From positions 31,857-95,856 of the forward strand of contig NZ_AKKE01000156.1 of NCBI RefSeq assembly GCF_000281975.1: a stretch of 64,000 bases of DNA. The letters are read 5' to 3'. Shown here in pieces: positions 53,733 to 61,923 of the stretch (within the stretch, counting starts at the first letter, position 1; the number at the start of each line of letters is the position of its first letter). Below the pieces are notes generated by a model, which was not told the DNA's origin, did no database searches, and worked only from the letters and a program-made list of their open reading frames with translations. The stretch is from Novosphingobium sp. AP12. Its GTDB lineage: Bacteria > Pseudomonadota > Alphaproteobacteria > Sphingomonadales > Sphingomonadaceae. The position numbers were made by a program, and so were the translations under genes.

Positions 53733-53775
53733 TTAGGTCAAGCCAAGCGAATAGATATCGAGAATGGGAGAAGGC

Positions 53776-54846
53776 ATGTCACAGGTTCTGGAAAGGCGGC
53801 TTCCGTCGCAGCCGCAGGTCGAGGTGCCGGCCACGCTGGTGGAGGCGCTGGACGCGCAGTGGCTGGTCGGCGCGCTCGCTGACGTCGCGGGCGGGCGGGC
53901 GATCGCCAAGGTCGAGCAGGTCGAGGTGATTCGCACCGTCGCGACCAAGGTGCGCTTCGCGGTGACCTTCGACGACGGCGAGACGCTGGGCTTCTGCCTC
54001 AAGGGCCTGCTCGACGTGGACGCCATGACCGCGCGCGGCGGGCCGACCTGCGTGCTGGAGGCGGAGTTCTACAACAAGGTTGCGCCCACCGTCGACGTGC
54101 GCCTGCCTGAATGCGTCGCCACCGTGATCGACCGCGAGGCGCAGCAGGCCGTGACCTTGATGCGCGACCTCATCGTGGACGGCGCGACATTCTGCTCCGC
54201 GCTCGACCCGTTCACCGCCGACGACGCGGTGGAGAGTCTCGGGCAGCTGTCGCTGCTCCATGCGCGCAGCAGCTTCCTCGACGGAGCCGAGTGGATCCGC
54301 CCCCGCGCGGCGGAGCTTGCGCAGATGAGCTACGTGACGCCCGAGGCCCTGCAGGAACTGCTCGACGGGCCGCGCGGCGACAACCTCGGCCCCACGGTGC
54401 GCAGCGCCGCCAACCTGTCGGTGGCGATAAAGGAACTGGCCCGCCGCGACGGCCAGCGGCCGCAGTTCATGATCCACGGTGATGCTCACGCGGGCAACGT
54501 GTTCCGTACCCGCGAGGGCATGGGGATCATCGATTGGCAGCTTCTCCAGCGCGGCGGCTGGGCGCTCGACGTGGCCTATCATCTCAACGCGGTGCTGCCG
54601 ACCGAGGTGGCCGAGGTCGAGGAGCGCCGCCTGCTCGGCGAATACCTCGCCATGATGCGCGCGCACGGCATGGACATGCCGGCCGAGGAAGGCGCCTGGG
54701 CGCAGTACCGCGAGGGCGTGACCTACGGCTACTACCTGTGGTCGATCACCCGGCGCGTCGACCCGCCGATCATCGTCCAGTTCGTCGACCGGCTCGGCAA
54801 GGCGGTCACGCGCCACGACAGTTTCGGGCTGCTCGGCGCGGCGTAG
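53776..54846 (+). CDS. APH-family phosphotransferase (second copy)
   Basis: A 356-residue APH/choline-kinase-fold protein. The Brenner motif is IHGDAHAGN (234-241) and the metal Asp is Asp253 in IIDWQLLQRGGWALDV. As in cluster A, a kinase of this fold accompanies CoA-thioester genes, so a metabolic substrate is more likely than an antibiotic. It is only distantly similar to the cluster A copy. The start MSQVLE is preceded by GGGAGAAGG; an ATG four codons earlier overlaps this site. A strong terminator follows. Confidence 0.82.
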   Translation: MSQVLERRLPSQPQVEVPATLVEALDAQWLVGALADVAGGRAIAKVEQVEVIRTVATKVRFAVTFDDGETLGFCLKGLLDVDAMTARGGPTCVLEAEFYNKVAPTVDVRLPECVATVIDREAQQAVTLMRDLIVDGATFCSALDPFTADDAVESLGQLSLLHARSSFLDGAEWIRPRAAELAQMSYVTPEALQELLDGPRGDNLGPTVRSAANLSVAIKELARRDGQRPQFMIHGDAHAGNVFRTREGMGIIDWQLLQRGGWALDVAYHLNAVLPTEVAEVEERRLLGEYLAMMRAHGMDMPAEEGAWAQYREGVTYGYYLWSITRRVDPPIIVQFVDRLGKAVTRHDSFGLLGAA

Positions 54847-54857
54847 CGCCGTCCATG

Positions 54858-54884
54858 AAAAAGCCACGCCCGGCGGGGCGTGGC
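54858..54884 (-). terminator. Intrinsic terminator of the TonB-dependent receptor gene
   Basis: On the minus strand GCCACGCCC and GGGCGTGGC form a 9-bp stem with a 4-base loop, followed by TTTTT (54862-54858). It lies about 70 bases after the receptor's stop, beyond a second hairpin. Confidence 0.85.
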
Positions 54885-54909
54885 TCAAGTCTGGCCCGAA
54901 GGCCGTTTC

Positions 54910-54944
54910 GAACCCCGCGCCACTCGGTAGGCGCGGGGTTCTTT
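54910..54944 (+). terminator. Intrinsic terminator of the APH-type gene
   Basis: GAACCCCGCGCC (54910-54921) and GGCGCGGGGTTC (54930-54941) form a perfect 12-bp stem with an 8-base loop, followed by TTTG on the plus strand. The next feature to the right is the convergent receptor gene. Confidence 0.75.
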
Positions 54945-54951
54945 GTCCGGG

Positions 54952-57477
54952 TTAGCTGCCGAAGGCGAACTTCAGGCGCAGGCCGTACATGCGCGGCGGA
55001 CCGTACATGAAGTCGCCGATGCCCGAGGACTCGAAGCCGCCGCCCGAGGTTGTGCGGTACTTCTCGTTGGTGATGTTCTGCGCGAAGGCGACCAGGTCGA
55101 AACCGGTGCCGCCGATGTCGCTGATCCCGGCGTTGAGGTTGAGCAGGCTGTAGCCCGGGATCTTGTTGTTGCCGTCCACCAGCTGGTTGGACGTGTACGT
55201 GTAGATCGCGCCCAGATTGAGCTCGCCTACGTTATCGCCCAGCGGCAGGTTGATGTCGCCCGAGAGCGTCAGCTTGTGCTTGGGCGAGTAGGTGAGGTCG
55301 CCGCCGATCTGGCCGCGCGGGATGATCGCCTCGAACGGGCTGTCCGGCGAGAGGGTCGGCGCCACCAGTTCCTTCAGCTCGGTGTCGAGGTAGGTGTAGC
55401 CCGCCGAGAAGCGCAGCCACTGCGTGGGGCTCACGCCCGCATCGACCTCGACGCCTCGTATGACCGACTTGCCCGCGTTGATGATCGCCGCGCCGCCGGC
55501 AAGGCCGCTGCCCTGCTTGGCGATGAGCGCGCCGAAGACCTGCTGGTTCGAGAAGTCGTTCCAGAAGCCGGCGACGTTGAAGTAGCCGGGGAGCGCGCCG
55601 CGGAAGGTCAGCTTCGCGCCCACTTCGTAGGCGTCGACCTTTTCGGGCAGCGCGGTTTCGAGGCCGGGGTTGGTGAAGTTGACCGTGCCCTGGCGATAGC
55701 CGCGCGCGTACTTGGCGTAGAACAGGGTGTCGGCTGTGGGCTTGAAGTCGAGGTCAATCAGCCAGGTCGGCTTGTTCGACTTGTTGACGATCCGCGTGCC
55801 GCAAGCCGAAGTGTCGCCCCCATTCGTGATCAGGTTGACGGTGGGGTGGTTAAGCACGTCGTTGCAGACCCGCTGCACCGTCCGCGTGCCGACACCGGGA
55901 ATGGTGGCGAGGGTGTAGCGGTTGCTTTCCGAATAACCGTCGATCTTGTCGAAGGTCCATCGGCCGCCCGCGGTCAGCGCCAGCTTTTCGGTGAAGTGGT
56001 AGGTGCCCTGCGCGAAGATGCCGTGGTTGTCGAAGTCGAACTTGGTGCGCGATTCCGAGATGATCGAGCCCGGCACGGTGACGCCCGGAGCGATCGGAAC
56101 CAGCGGCAGGCCGCCCACGCAGTTGAGAGTGCCCGGGTCCACGCAGTTGCCGTAGATGCCGGTGCGCTGCTGGTTGTAGCCGATCGGGCGGCTGAATTCG
56201 AGGTAGCCGCCGAGCACGAAGTTGAACTTGCCGTCCGCGGAGCGGCCCTGCAGCTGCAGTTCCTCGGTGGTGGTCGATCCCGCCGCGGCGTCATAGCCGG
56301 GCTGGGTGCCCAGCTGGATGTAGTCGAAGCGCGAGCCCGGCTGCGGTCCGCCGCGCGAGGCGAAGAACTGGGTCACCGAGGTGTTCGGGATGAAGAAGTT
56401 GTCGCTGTAGAGCTGGAACTGGCTCTGCTCGCGATACTCGCCGTAGCTGACGATGTTCTTGACCGTCAGGGTGTCGCTCGCCTGCCAGGTGGTGGTGTTG
56501 ATCGCCTGCCACTGGCGCAGGAACATGCGCGGGTTTTCGTTGCCCACCTCGACGTCGAGCTGGCCGTCGCCGCGGGCGGCCTGGCGGTCGATCTGGTCGC
56601 AGGCGGCAATCGCGGTGTAGTAGCGCGTGAGGCTGCCGCCGGCGAGCGGCGAGGCAGGATTGCGGTCGCAGAACTCGTAGTGCGAGGCGTAACCGTTGGT
56701 GTCCGAACGGCTGTAGTGGAAGATCGTGTAGTTCTCGAGTTCCGGCGTCAGGTCCGCGACGATGCTGAGGCGGCCGTAGAAGTAATTGACGTCGTTGAAG
56801 TCCTTGGGGCCGATGCCTGACTGGTTCTTCATGTAGCCGTCACGCTCGTTGCGGTCGATCGCGACGCGGACCTTGAAGGTGTCGGCGAGCGGGGCGTTGA
56901 ACACCGCCTGGACGCGCATCTGGTCGTAGTTGCCGTAAGTGCCCTCGAGCGAGCCCTCGAGTGTGTCGGTCGGCTTGGTGGGCACCAGCATGACGGCGCC
57001 GCCGGTGGTGTTGCGGCCCTGCAGCGTGCCCTGCGGCCCCTTGAGGACCTGGACGTTCTGGAGGTCGGTGAAGGCGCCGGCCCCGACGGTGTTGCCGCCC
57101 GCCGTGCCGCCCTGCGCGCGCACGCCCACGACGTCGGCGAAGTAGACGCCCACGGTCGGCGCGGTGGAGGCGTCCTGGTTGAAGCCGCGGATGGAATAAG
57201 TCGATTTTTCGGGGCCGTAGCGGGTGTTGACCGAGAGAGACGGCGTAAAGGCGGCAAGATCGGAGGCTACGGCGATGTTGCGCTTCTGGATCTGGTCGCC
57301 GCTATAGACGGTCATCGAGATCGGAACGTCCTGGAGGCGTTCCTCGGTACGGCGCGCGGTGACGATGATGTCGCCCGGGTTGATCGCCTCGGAGCTCTGC
57401 GCGAGCGCGGGCACCGCGTATGTCCCGCCGAATGCAACGCCGAGCATCAATGCATTCCTGATATGCTTGGTAATCAT
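54952..57477 (-). CDS. TonB-dependent outer-membrane receptor
   Basis: An 841-residue receptor. A signal peptide ends ALA-QS near residue 26; a plug begins DIIVTARRTEERLQDVPISM and continues with YSIRGFNQ and LKGPQGTLQGRNTTGGAV. The barrel ends MYGLRLKFAFGS with the terminal aromatic signature. In sphingomonads receptors of this type import bulky hydrophobic or polysaccharide-derived substrates as well as siderophores. Its place in cluster B and a shared operator pair point to the cluster's carbon source. GGAGGAGAGG precedes the ATG. Confidence 0.95.
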   Translation of the reverse strand: MITKHIRNALMLGVAFGGTYAVPALAQSSEAINPGDIIVTARRTEERLQDVPISMTVYSGDQIQKRNIAVASDLAAFTPSLSVNTRYGPEKSTYSIRGFNQDASTAPTVGVYFADVVGVRAQGGTAGGNTVGAGAFTDLQNVQVLKGPQGTLQGRNTTGGAVMLVPTKPTDTLEGSLEGTYGNYDQMRVQAVFNAPLADTFKVRVAIDRNERDGYMKNQSGIGPKDFNDVNYFYGRLSIVADLTPELENYTIFHYSRSDTNGYASHYEFCDRNPASPLAGGSLTRYYTAIAACDQIDRQAARGDGQLDVEVGNENPRMFLRQWQAINTTTWQASDTLTVKNIVSYGEYREQSQFQLYSDNFFIPNTSVTQFFASRGGPQPGSRFDYIQLGTQPGYDAAAGSTTTEELQLQGRSADGKFNFVLGGYLEFSRPIGYNQQRTGIYGNCVDPGTLNCVGGLPLVPIAPGVTVPGSIISESRTKFDFDNHGIFAQGTYHFTEKLALTAGGRWTFDKIDGYSESNRYTLATIPGVGTRTVQRVCNDVLNHPTVNLITNGGDTSACGTRIVNKSNKPTWLIDLDFKPTADTLFYAKYARGYRQGTVNFTNPGLETALPEKVDAYEVGAKLTFRGALPGYFNVAGFWNDFSNQQVFGALIAKQGSGLAGGAAIINAGKSVIRGVEVDAGVSPTQWLRFSAGYTYLDTELKELVAPTLSPDSPFEAIIPRGQIGGDLTYSPKHKLTLSGDINLPLGDNVGELNLGAIYTYTSNQLVDGNNKIPGYSLLNLNAGISDIGGTGFDLVAFAQNITNEKYRTTSGGGFESSGIGDFMYGPPRMYGLRLKFAFGS

Positions 57478-57830
57478 GATTTTCCTCTCCTCCGGAAACC
57501 TTGTTGTTCTTCGTCGGCCGACTGATGCGGCTGCGCGACCGGCTTTCCGGTTCGCGTTGATTTACGTATTGGATTCGAAATGTTGGGGAGGGGCCGACCG
57601 GCATACTGCAGTGCACCGCGGATTGACCGCGTGTGACGCCCCCCGACGTCTATCCTTGTCTCCCCATCGTGCCGAATGCCGACATCAGTTCTTGGCTTGG
57701 GGAAACACTACGAATCCCTCGTCTGTTTGCAAGAATAACTGCGGCCTTTTCAGTTCACAATGGTGAAATCTCCATCGGAAATGTGAATTATCGGCCTGTT
57801 GTGGCGTATTTGTAACACCTGTTCAGCCGG
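57478..57830. other. Regulatory gap upstream of the TonB-dependent receptor
   Basis: A 353-base gene-free stretch between the dienelactone hydrolase stop and the receptor start, both on the minus strand. It is AT-richer than its surroundings, has no credible ORF and holds the operator pair listed separately. The receptor's leader would be over 200 bases if transcription starts near that pair. No riboswitch or tRNA pattern is seen. Confidence 0.45.
57754..57787. promoter_or_regulatory. Paired operator-like sites upstream of the TonB-dependent receptor
   Basis: TTCACAATGGTGAA at 57754-57767 is a perfect inverted repeat (TTCAC, 4-base spacer, GTGAA). A weaker copy, ATCGGAAATGTGAA, lies at 57774-57787, exactly 20 bases on. 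This is the best match of the three cluster B regions. Confidence 0.55.
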
Positions 57831-58550
57831 TCAGGCGGCGAGGGTCGTCTTCAAAAGGGCGAGAGTTCCGCTCCAGGCAACTTGGTGTGCCGTCAGGTCA
57901 TAGGCTATCCCCTCGGCGATACCGTCGTGGTCGGGGTCGGTGAACGAGTGCTGGGCCTGAGCGAAGAGCGTCGCCTGGTAATCGGCGCCCGCCGTATCGA
58001 GTTCGGCGCGCAGCGCGTCGAAATCCGCGATCGGGGCATAGGGATCGCGCCCGCCCGACCAGATCGCGACGCGGGCGGATACTGCGCCGGGCCGCGCCGG
58101 GGCATGCGTGGTGAGCAGGCCGTGGAAGCTCGTGACGCTGCGCACCGGCGCGCCGCTCCGGGCGAGTTCGAGTACGCATTTCCCTCCGAAGCAGTATCCC
58201 ACCGCCGCGACCCGGCCCGGATCGATGCCGGGGAGGGCCCGGACCGCGTCGAACCAAGCGACGGCACGCTCGCGGATGGCGTGCGGGCGGGTCATGAGTT
58301 CGGCGAAGTACGTGCCGGCCGTCTGCGGGCTGGAGACGTCGGCGTCGCTTCCGTACATGTCGATGCCGACCGCGACATAGCCCTCGGCCGCCAGTTTACG
58401 CACTGCATCACGGAAAGCGGGGCCGGGCCCGGTCGCTCCCGGGAACATCATCACCGCCGGGCGGGTTTCGGCGTCCAGGGGGCGCTGCATGAAGCCTTCG
58501 AGGCTCACGCCCTGGTGGGTGCATTGAACGGATTCGAAAGTGTCGGTCAT
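57831..58550 (-). CDS. Dienelactone hydrolase family protein
   Basis: A 239-residue alpha/beta hydrolase of the dienelactone hydrolase family. The Cys-His-Asp triad is visible: Cys120 in VGYCFGGKCV, Asp169 in SGGRDPYAP and His201 in AQHSFTDPD. Members open lactones formed in aromatic breakdown. It starts at MTDTFES with GGGAGA about 7 bases upstream; the longer frame is not conserved coding. It is upstream of the receptor on the same strand and divergent from a TonB-like gene. Confidence 0.88.
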   Translation of the reverse strand: MTDTFESVQCTHQGVSLEGFMQRPLDAETRPAVMMFPGATGPGPAFRDAVRKLAAEGYVAVGIDMYGSDADVSSPQTAGTYFAELMTRPHAIRERAVAWFDAVRALPGIDPGRVAAVGYCFGGKCVLELARSGAPVRSVTSFHGLLTTHAPARPGAVSARVAIWSGGRDPYAPIADFDALRAELDTAGADYQATLFAQAQHSFTDPDHDGIAEGIAYDLTAHQVAWSGTLALLKTTLAA

Positions 58551-58679
58551 CGCGCGTCTCCCTGCTGCCAGCCACCGGTCCGTCGTATATGCGAACGTAG
58601 TGTCGAGCCGGGGAATGCAGATGGCGCCCGGCCTTGTCAAAGGTTGCGCTCGCTTGTCCGCGCGTGCGATCGGCGAGGC

Positions 58680-59426
58680 ATGAAGTGCCCGTCTTCCCCA
58701 GTGCCGCCGCGCGGCGATCGCCGCCCGCGCTGGGGCGTGGCGGCGGCGGTGCTGGTGATCCACCTGGCGGTGGTCGCCGGGCTCGTTCGGGCCTTCACCC
58801 CTGAGCTGGCGGCGCAGGCCGTGCGCAGCGTGACGCAGGCGTTCTCGGTCCACCTCGAGCCGCCGCCGCCGCCCGCACCGGCGCCTGCGCCGGAACCCAC
58901 GCCATCGGCCGCGCCGAGAGAGGAGGGGCGCGCGGGCGCTCCCGGCCGCAGGACCGAGCCGCGCACCGCCGCCGTGCCGAGCGCGCCGATCGTCATCAGG
59001 CCCACGCAGGCGCCGCCGCTCGCCGGGCGCGGTGACGCCGACGCTGCCGGTGCGAACGCACAGGGCGAGGGCACCGGAGCGGCGGGGGCCGGCAACGGGA
59101 CGGGCGCCGGATCCGAAGGGCGCGGCGCGGGTGGCGGGGGCTCGGGGGTGCCGACGGTCAAGATATCCGGAGATATCAGCTCCGCCAGGGACTATCCCCG
59201 CAAGACCCGCGACCTGCGCATCGGCGCCTTCGTGACCATCGATCTTGCGGTGGGGGCGGACGGGAAAGTCTCGGGTTGCCGGATCGTCCGCCCCAGCCCC
59301 GATGCGCAGGCCGACGCCATCACCTGCAAGCTGGCGCAGCAGCGTTTCCGCTTCAGGCCCGCGCGCGACGCTAAGGGATTACCCATAAGTGCAGTCTATC
59401 GCTGGCGACAAAGCTGGTTTTACTAA
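58680..59426 (+). CDS. TonB-like energy-transducing protein
   Basis: A 248-residue protein with the TonB plan: a short cytoplasmic start, one membrane anchor (about 18-38, VAAAVLVIHLAVVAGLV), a Pro/Ala-rich stretch (PPPPPAPAPAPEPTP), a long Gly/Ala linker and a C-terminal TonB-type domain (YPRKTRDLRIGAFVTIDLAV, RFRFRPARD). No ExbB/ExbD genes are adjacent. It may serve the nearby receptor, but that is inference. The start follows GAGG closely. Confidence 0.8.
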   Translation: MKCPSSPVPPRGDRRPRWGVAAAVLVIHLAVVAGLVRAFTPELAAQAVRSVTQAFSVHLEPPPPPAPAPAPEPTPSAAPREEGRAGAPGRRTEPRTAAVPSAPIVIRPTQAPPLAGRGDADAAGANAQGEGTGAAGAGNGTGAGSEGRGAGGGGSGVPTVKISGDISSARDYPRKTRDLRIGAFVTIDLAVGADGKVSGCRIVRPSPDAQADAITCKLAQQRFRFRPARDAKGLPISAVYRWRQSWFY

Positions 59427-59516
59427 GCAATATCGAAGCCTGTGACGTTGCAATGCAGCAGGCACCGTCTATACATCAAGACACCCCGTGCCCGCACTCG
59501 ACGAGCGAAAGATTTC

Positions 59517-60560
59517 ATGCCCACTATCGTTCCCGTGATCCTTTGTGGAGGCAGCGGCACGCGCCTCTGGCCCCGCAGCCGCGCCGCCAAGCCCAAGCCG
59601 TTCCTGCCGCTCGTCGGCGACAACACTCTGTTCGAGGCGGCGCTTGCGAGATGCCCGGCATCCGGCGGCTTCGCGGCTCCGGTGGTGGTTACCGGCCGCA
59701 TGCATCTCGAGCATGTCGAAGCGCAACTCGGCGACATCGAGGGCGCGCAGGTCATCGTCGAACCGGCGGCGCGCAACACCGCCGCCGCCATCGCGCTGGC
59801 GGCCTATCGCCTGCCCGAGGACGCGGTCATGCTGGTCTGCCCAAGCGACCACCACATCGGCAATGCGGACGCCTTCGCACTCGCCGCATGCGCCGCCGCC
59901 GACCTCGCCGAGGAAGGCTGGCTGGTGTCCTTCGGCATCGAGGCGACCGCGCCCGAGACCGGCTTCGGCTACCTCAAGCGCGGCGAGGCGATTTCCGACA
60001 CCGGCTACCGCACCGCCCAGTTCGTCGAGAAACCCGACATCGAGCGTGCCAAGGCATTCCTGGCGGAAGGCATCTACGCCTGGAACGGCGGCATCTTCGC
60101 CTTCCGGGTGAAGGACTTCATCGCTGAACTGGAAGCCCACCGTCCGCTGATCGCCGCCGGCGTCGCCGAAGCGGTCGCCAAGGGGAGCGAGGATGGCCAG
60201 CGCTTCCATCCGAACGCCGACCTCTTCGCGCAGGTCCCCAGCGATTCGGTGGACTATGCGGTGATGGAGAACACTACCCGCGCCGCCATGGTGCCAGCCG
60301 ACATGAACTGGTCGGACATCGGCAACTGGCACGCCCTCCACGAAGCGCTGCACCGTGACGAGGACGGCAATTCCTCGCGCGGCGTCGGTGAGGTCGAGAT
60401 GGTCGATTGCCGCAACGTGCTGGTCGACAGCGACGGGCCGCGCGTATCGGTGGTGGGGCTGGAGGACGTTATCGTCGTCATCGACGGGAACGACATCATG
60501 ATCACCACCGTTTCAGGCGTGCAGAAAGTGGGCAAACTTTCGGGAGCCGTCAATCAATGA
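59517..60560 (+). CDS. manC: Mannose-1-phosphate guanylyltransferase
   Basis: A 347-residue nucleotidyltransferase making GDP-mannose. The signature is PVILCGGSGTRLWPRSRAAKPKPF near the start (residues 6-28), with PSDHHIGN, FVEKPD and WNGGIFAF following. It lacks the C-terminal isomerase domain of bifunctional enzymes; a separate manA gene follows after 10 bases and fills that role. The pair supplies GDP-mannose for surface polysaccharide. Confidence 0.93.
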   Translation: MPTIVPVILCGGSGTRLWPRSRAAKPKPFLPLVGDNTLFEAALARCPASGGFAAPVVVTGRMHLEHVEAQLGDIEGAQVIVEPAARNTAAAIALAAYRLPEDAVMLVCPSDHHIGNADAFALAACAAADLAEEGWLVSFGIEATAPETGFGYLKRGEAISDTGYRTAQFVEKPDIERAKAFLAEGIYAWNGGIFAFRVKDFIAELEAHRPLIAAGVAEAVAKGSEDGQRFHPNADLFAQVPSDSVDYAVMENTTRAAMVPADMNWSDIGNWHALHEALHRDEDGNSSRGVGEVEMVDCRNVLVDSDGPRVSVVGLEDVIVVIDGNDIMITTVSGVQKVGKLSGAVNQ

Positions 60561-60570
60561 GCCTACGCAG

Positions 60571-61392
60571 ATGAGCGCCTCGCTGCCGATCCGGGAGGTC
60601 GAGAAGCCCTGGGGCAAGGATGTGCTCCCTGCGCCTTTCACCGCGCCGGAGGGACAGCGGATCGGCGAAGTCTGGTTCGAGCCGCCCGCCGCGCTGCCCG
60701 AGCTTCTGGTCAAATACATCTTCACCAGCGAAGCGCTGTCGGTGCAGGTCCATCCCACCGACGCGCAGACTGTCGAGCGCGGGCTCGGCCGCCAGGGCAA
60801 GGAAGAGTGCTGGCTGATCGTCGCGGCCGAGCCGGGCGCGAAGCTCGGCATGGGCTTTCGGGGGCCGATCTCGGCAGAGACCATGCGCGACGCCGCGCTC
60901 GACGGGTCGATCGAGGACCTGCTGAGCTGGTACGAAGTCGCGCCGGGCGACTTCTTCTACATCCCGGCCAACACCGTCCACGCCATCGGCGCGGGGGTGA
61001 GCCTGATCGAAGTGCAGCAGAACAGCGACATCACCTACCGCCTCTACGACTACGGCCGCCCGCGCGAGCTGCATCTGGAGGACGGGGTGGCGGTGGCGAA
61101 AGGCGAGCCTTACGGGATCGATCGCTGGCACAAGCGGGTGCCCGCGCACGGCTCGCTGCTTCTGGTCGACGGGCCGCTGTTCGTGCTCGAACAGGTCGCC
61201 GGTGCGCCGACGGCAGAGATCGCCGCCCGCTACCCCGCCGCGCTGCTTGTGATCCCGCGTGAGAGCGCCGTGGAGATCGCCGGCGAAACGATCGCGCCCG
61301 GCGGCTGCGGGCTCGCGGGGAGCCTCGCCGATATCCGGTTTGCGGATAACGGCGTCTGCCTTCTCGCAAGGCCCTGTGCCGCGCAGCCATAA
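60571..61392 (+). CDS. manA: Mannose-6-phosphate isomerase (class I)
   Basis: A 273-residue cupin-type isomerase converting fructose-6-phosphate and mannose-6-phosphate. Zinc-site motifs are SVQVHPTD (His61), GKEECW (Glu79) and IPANTVHAIGAG. It is shorter than the about 390-residue enteric enzyme but matches the compact alphaproteobacterial form. It is co-transcribed with the guanylyltransferase gene. Confidence 0.9.
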   Translation: MSASLPIREVEKPWGKDVLPAPFTAPEGQRIGEVWFEPPAALPELLVKYIFTSEALSVQVHPTDAQTVERGLGRQGKEECWLIVAAEPGAKLGMGFRGPISAETMRDAALDGSIEDLLSWYEVAPGDFFYIPANTVHAIGAGVSLIEVQQNSDITYRLYDYGRPRELHLEDGVAVAKGEPYGIDRWHKRVPAHGSLLLVDGPLFVLEQVAGAPTAEIAARYPAALLVIPRESAVEIAGETIAPGGCGLAGSLADIRFADNGVCLLARPCAAQP

Positions 61393-61410
61393 TATTGCAT
61401 GGAGGGCGAC

Positions 61411-61851
61411 ATGATCGTCCAGACCATCCAGCTTGCCCTCACTCCGGTCTTCGTGCTGGTGGCGATCGGCAACATCCTCAATGTGCTCTCCTCACGCCTG
61501 GGACGCGTGGTGGATCGCGCGCGGTTGCTGCAGGAGCGTTATCCGAACACCGAAGGCCCGCAGCACGACATGATCGTCAGCGAACTGCGCCTCGTCCACC
61601 AGCGCACCACGCTCATCACCCAGGCGGTGCGCATGATGGTGCTTTCGGGCCTGGCGATCGGCGTGACCGTGGCGATCCTGTTCCTCTCCGGGCTGAGCGG
61701 CCGGGACTGGCACACGGCGGCGGCGATGACCTTCCTTGCCTCGATCGTGCTGCTGCTGGTCGCGCTGGTGCTGTTCCTGCGCGAGACGCAGGTCGCCGCC
61801 AAGGCCCTGCGCATTCCCAGCGACTACCTCGAACTGCACCGCGAGATATAA
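61411..61851 (+). CDS. DUF2721 membrane protein
   Basis: A 146-residue membrane protein with three hydrophobic segments (about 7-25, 70-92 and 102-122). The family pattern includes LTPVFVLVAIGNILNVLSSR, GRVVDRARLL and the C-terminal LFLRETQVAAKALRI. Function is unknown. The ATG is preceded by GGAGGG; an ATG four codons earlier would place the site inside the coding region. Confidence 0.82.
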   Translation: MIVQTIQLALTPVFVLVAIGNILNVLSSRLGRVVDRARLLQERYPNTEGPQHDMIVSELRLVHQRTTLITQAVRMMVLSGLAIGVTVAILFLSGLSGRDWHTAAAMTFLASIVLLLVALVLFLRETQVAAKALRIPSDYLELHREI

Positions 61852-61923
61852 CGCCCCGCCATCGCCGCGGCGGTTGGAGATTGCGTGGTTTGGCCTAGTG
61901 TCGCCTCACAAGAGGAGAGGCAC

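Noticed and set aside
54943..56820. 625-codon plus-strand ORF antisense to the TonB-dependent receptor
   Set aside because: Shadow of the receptor gene; Val/Ala/Arg/Asp-rich with no domain pattern.
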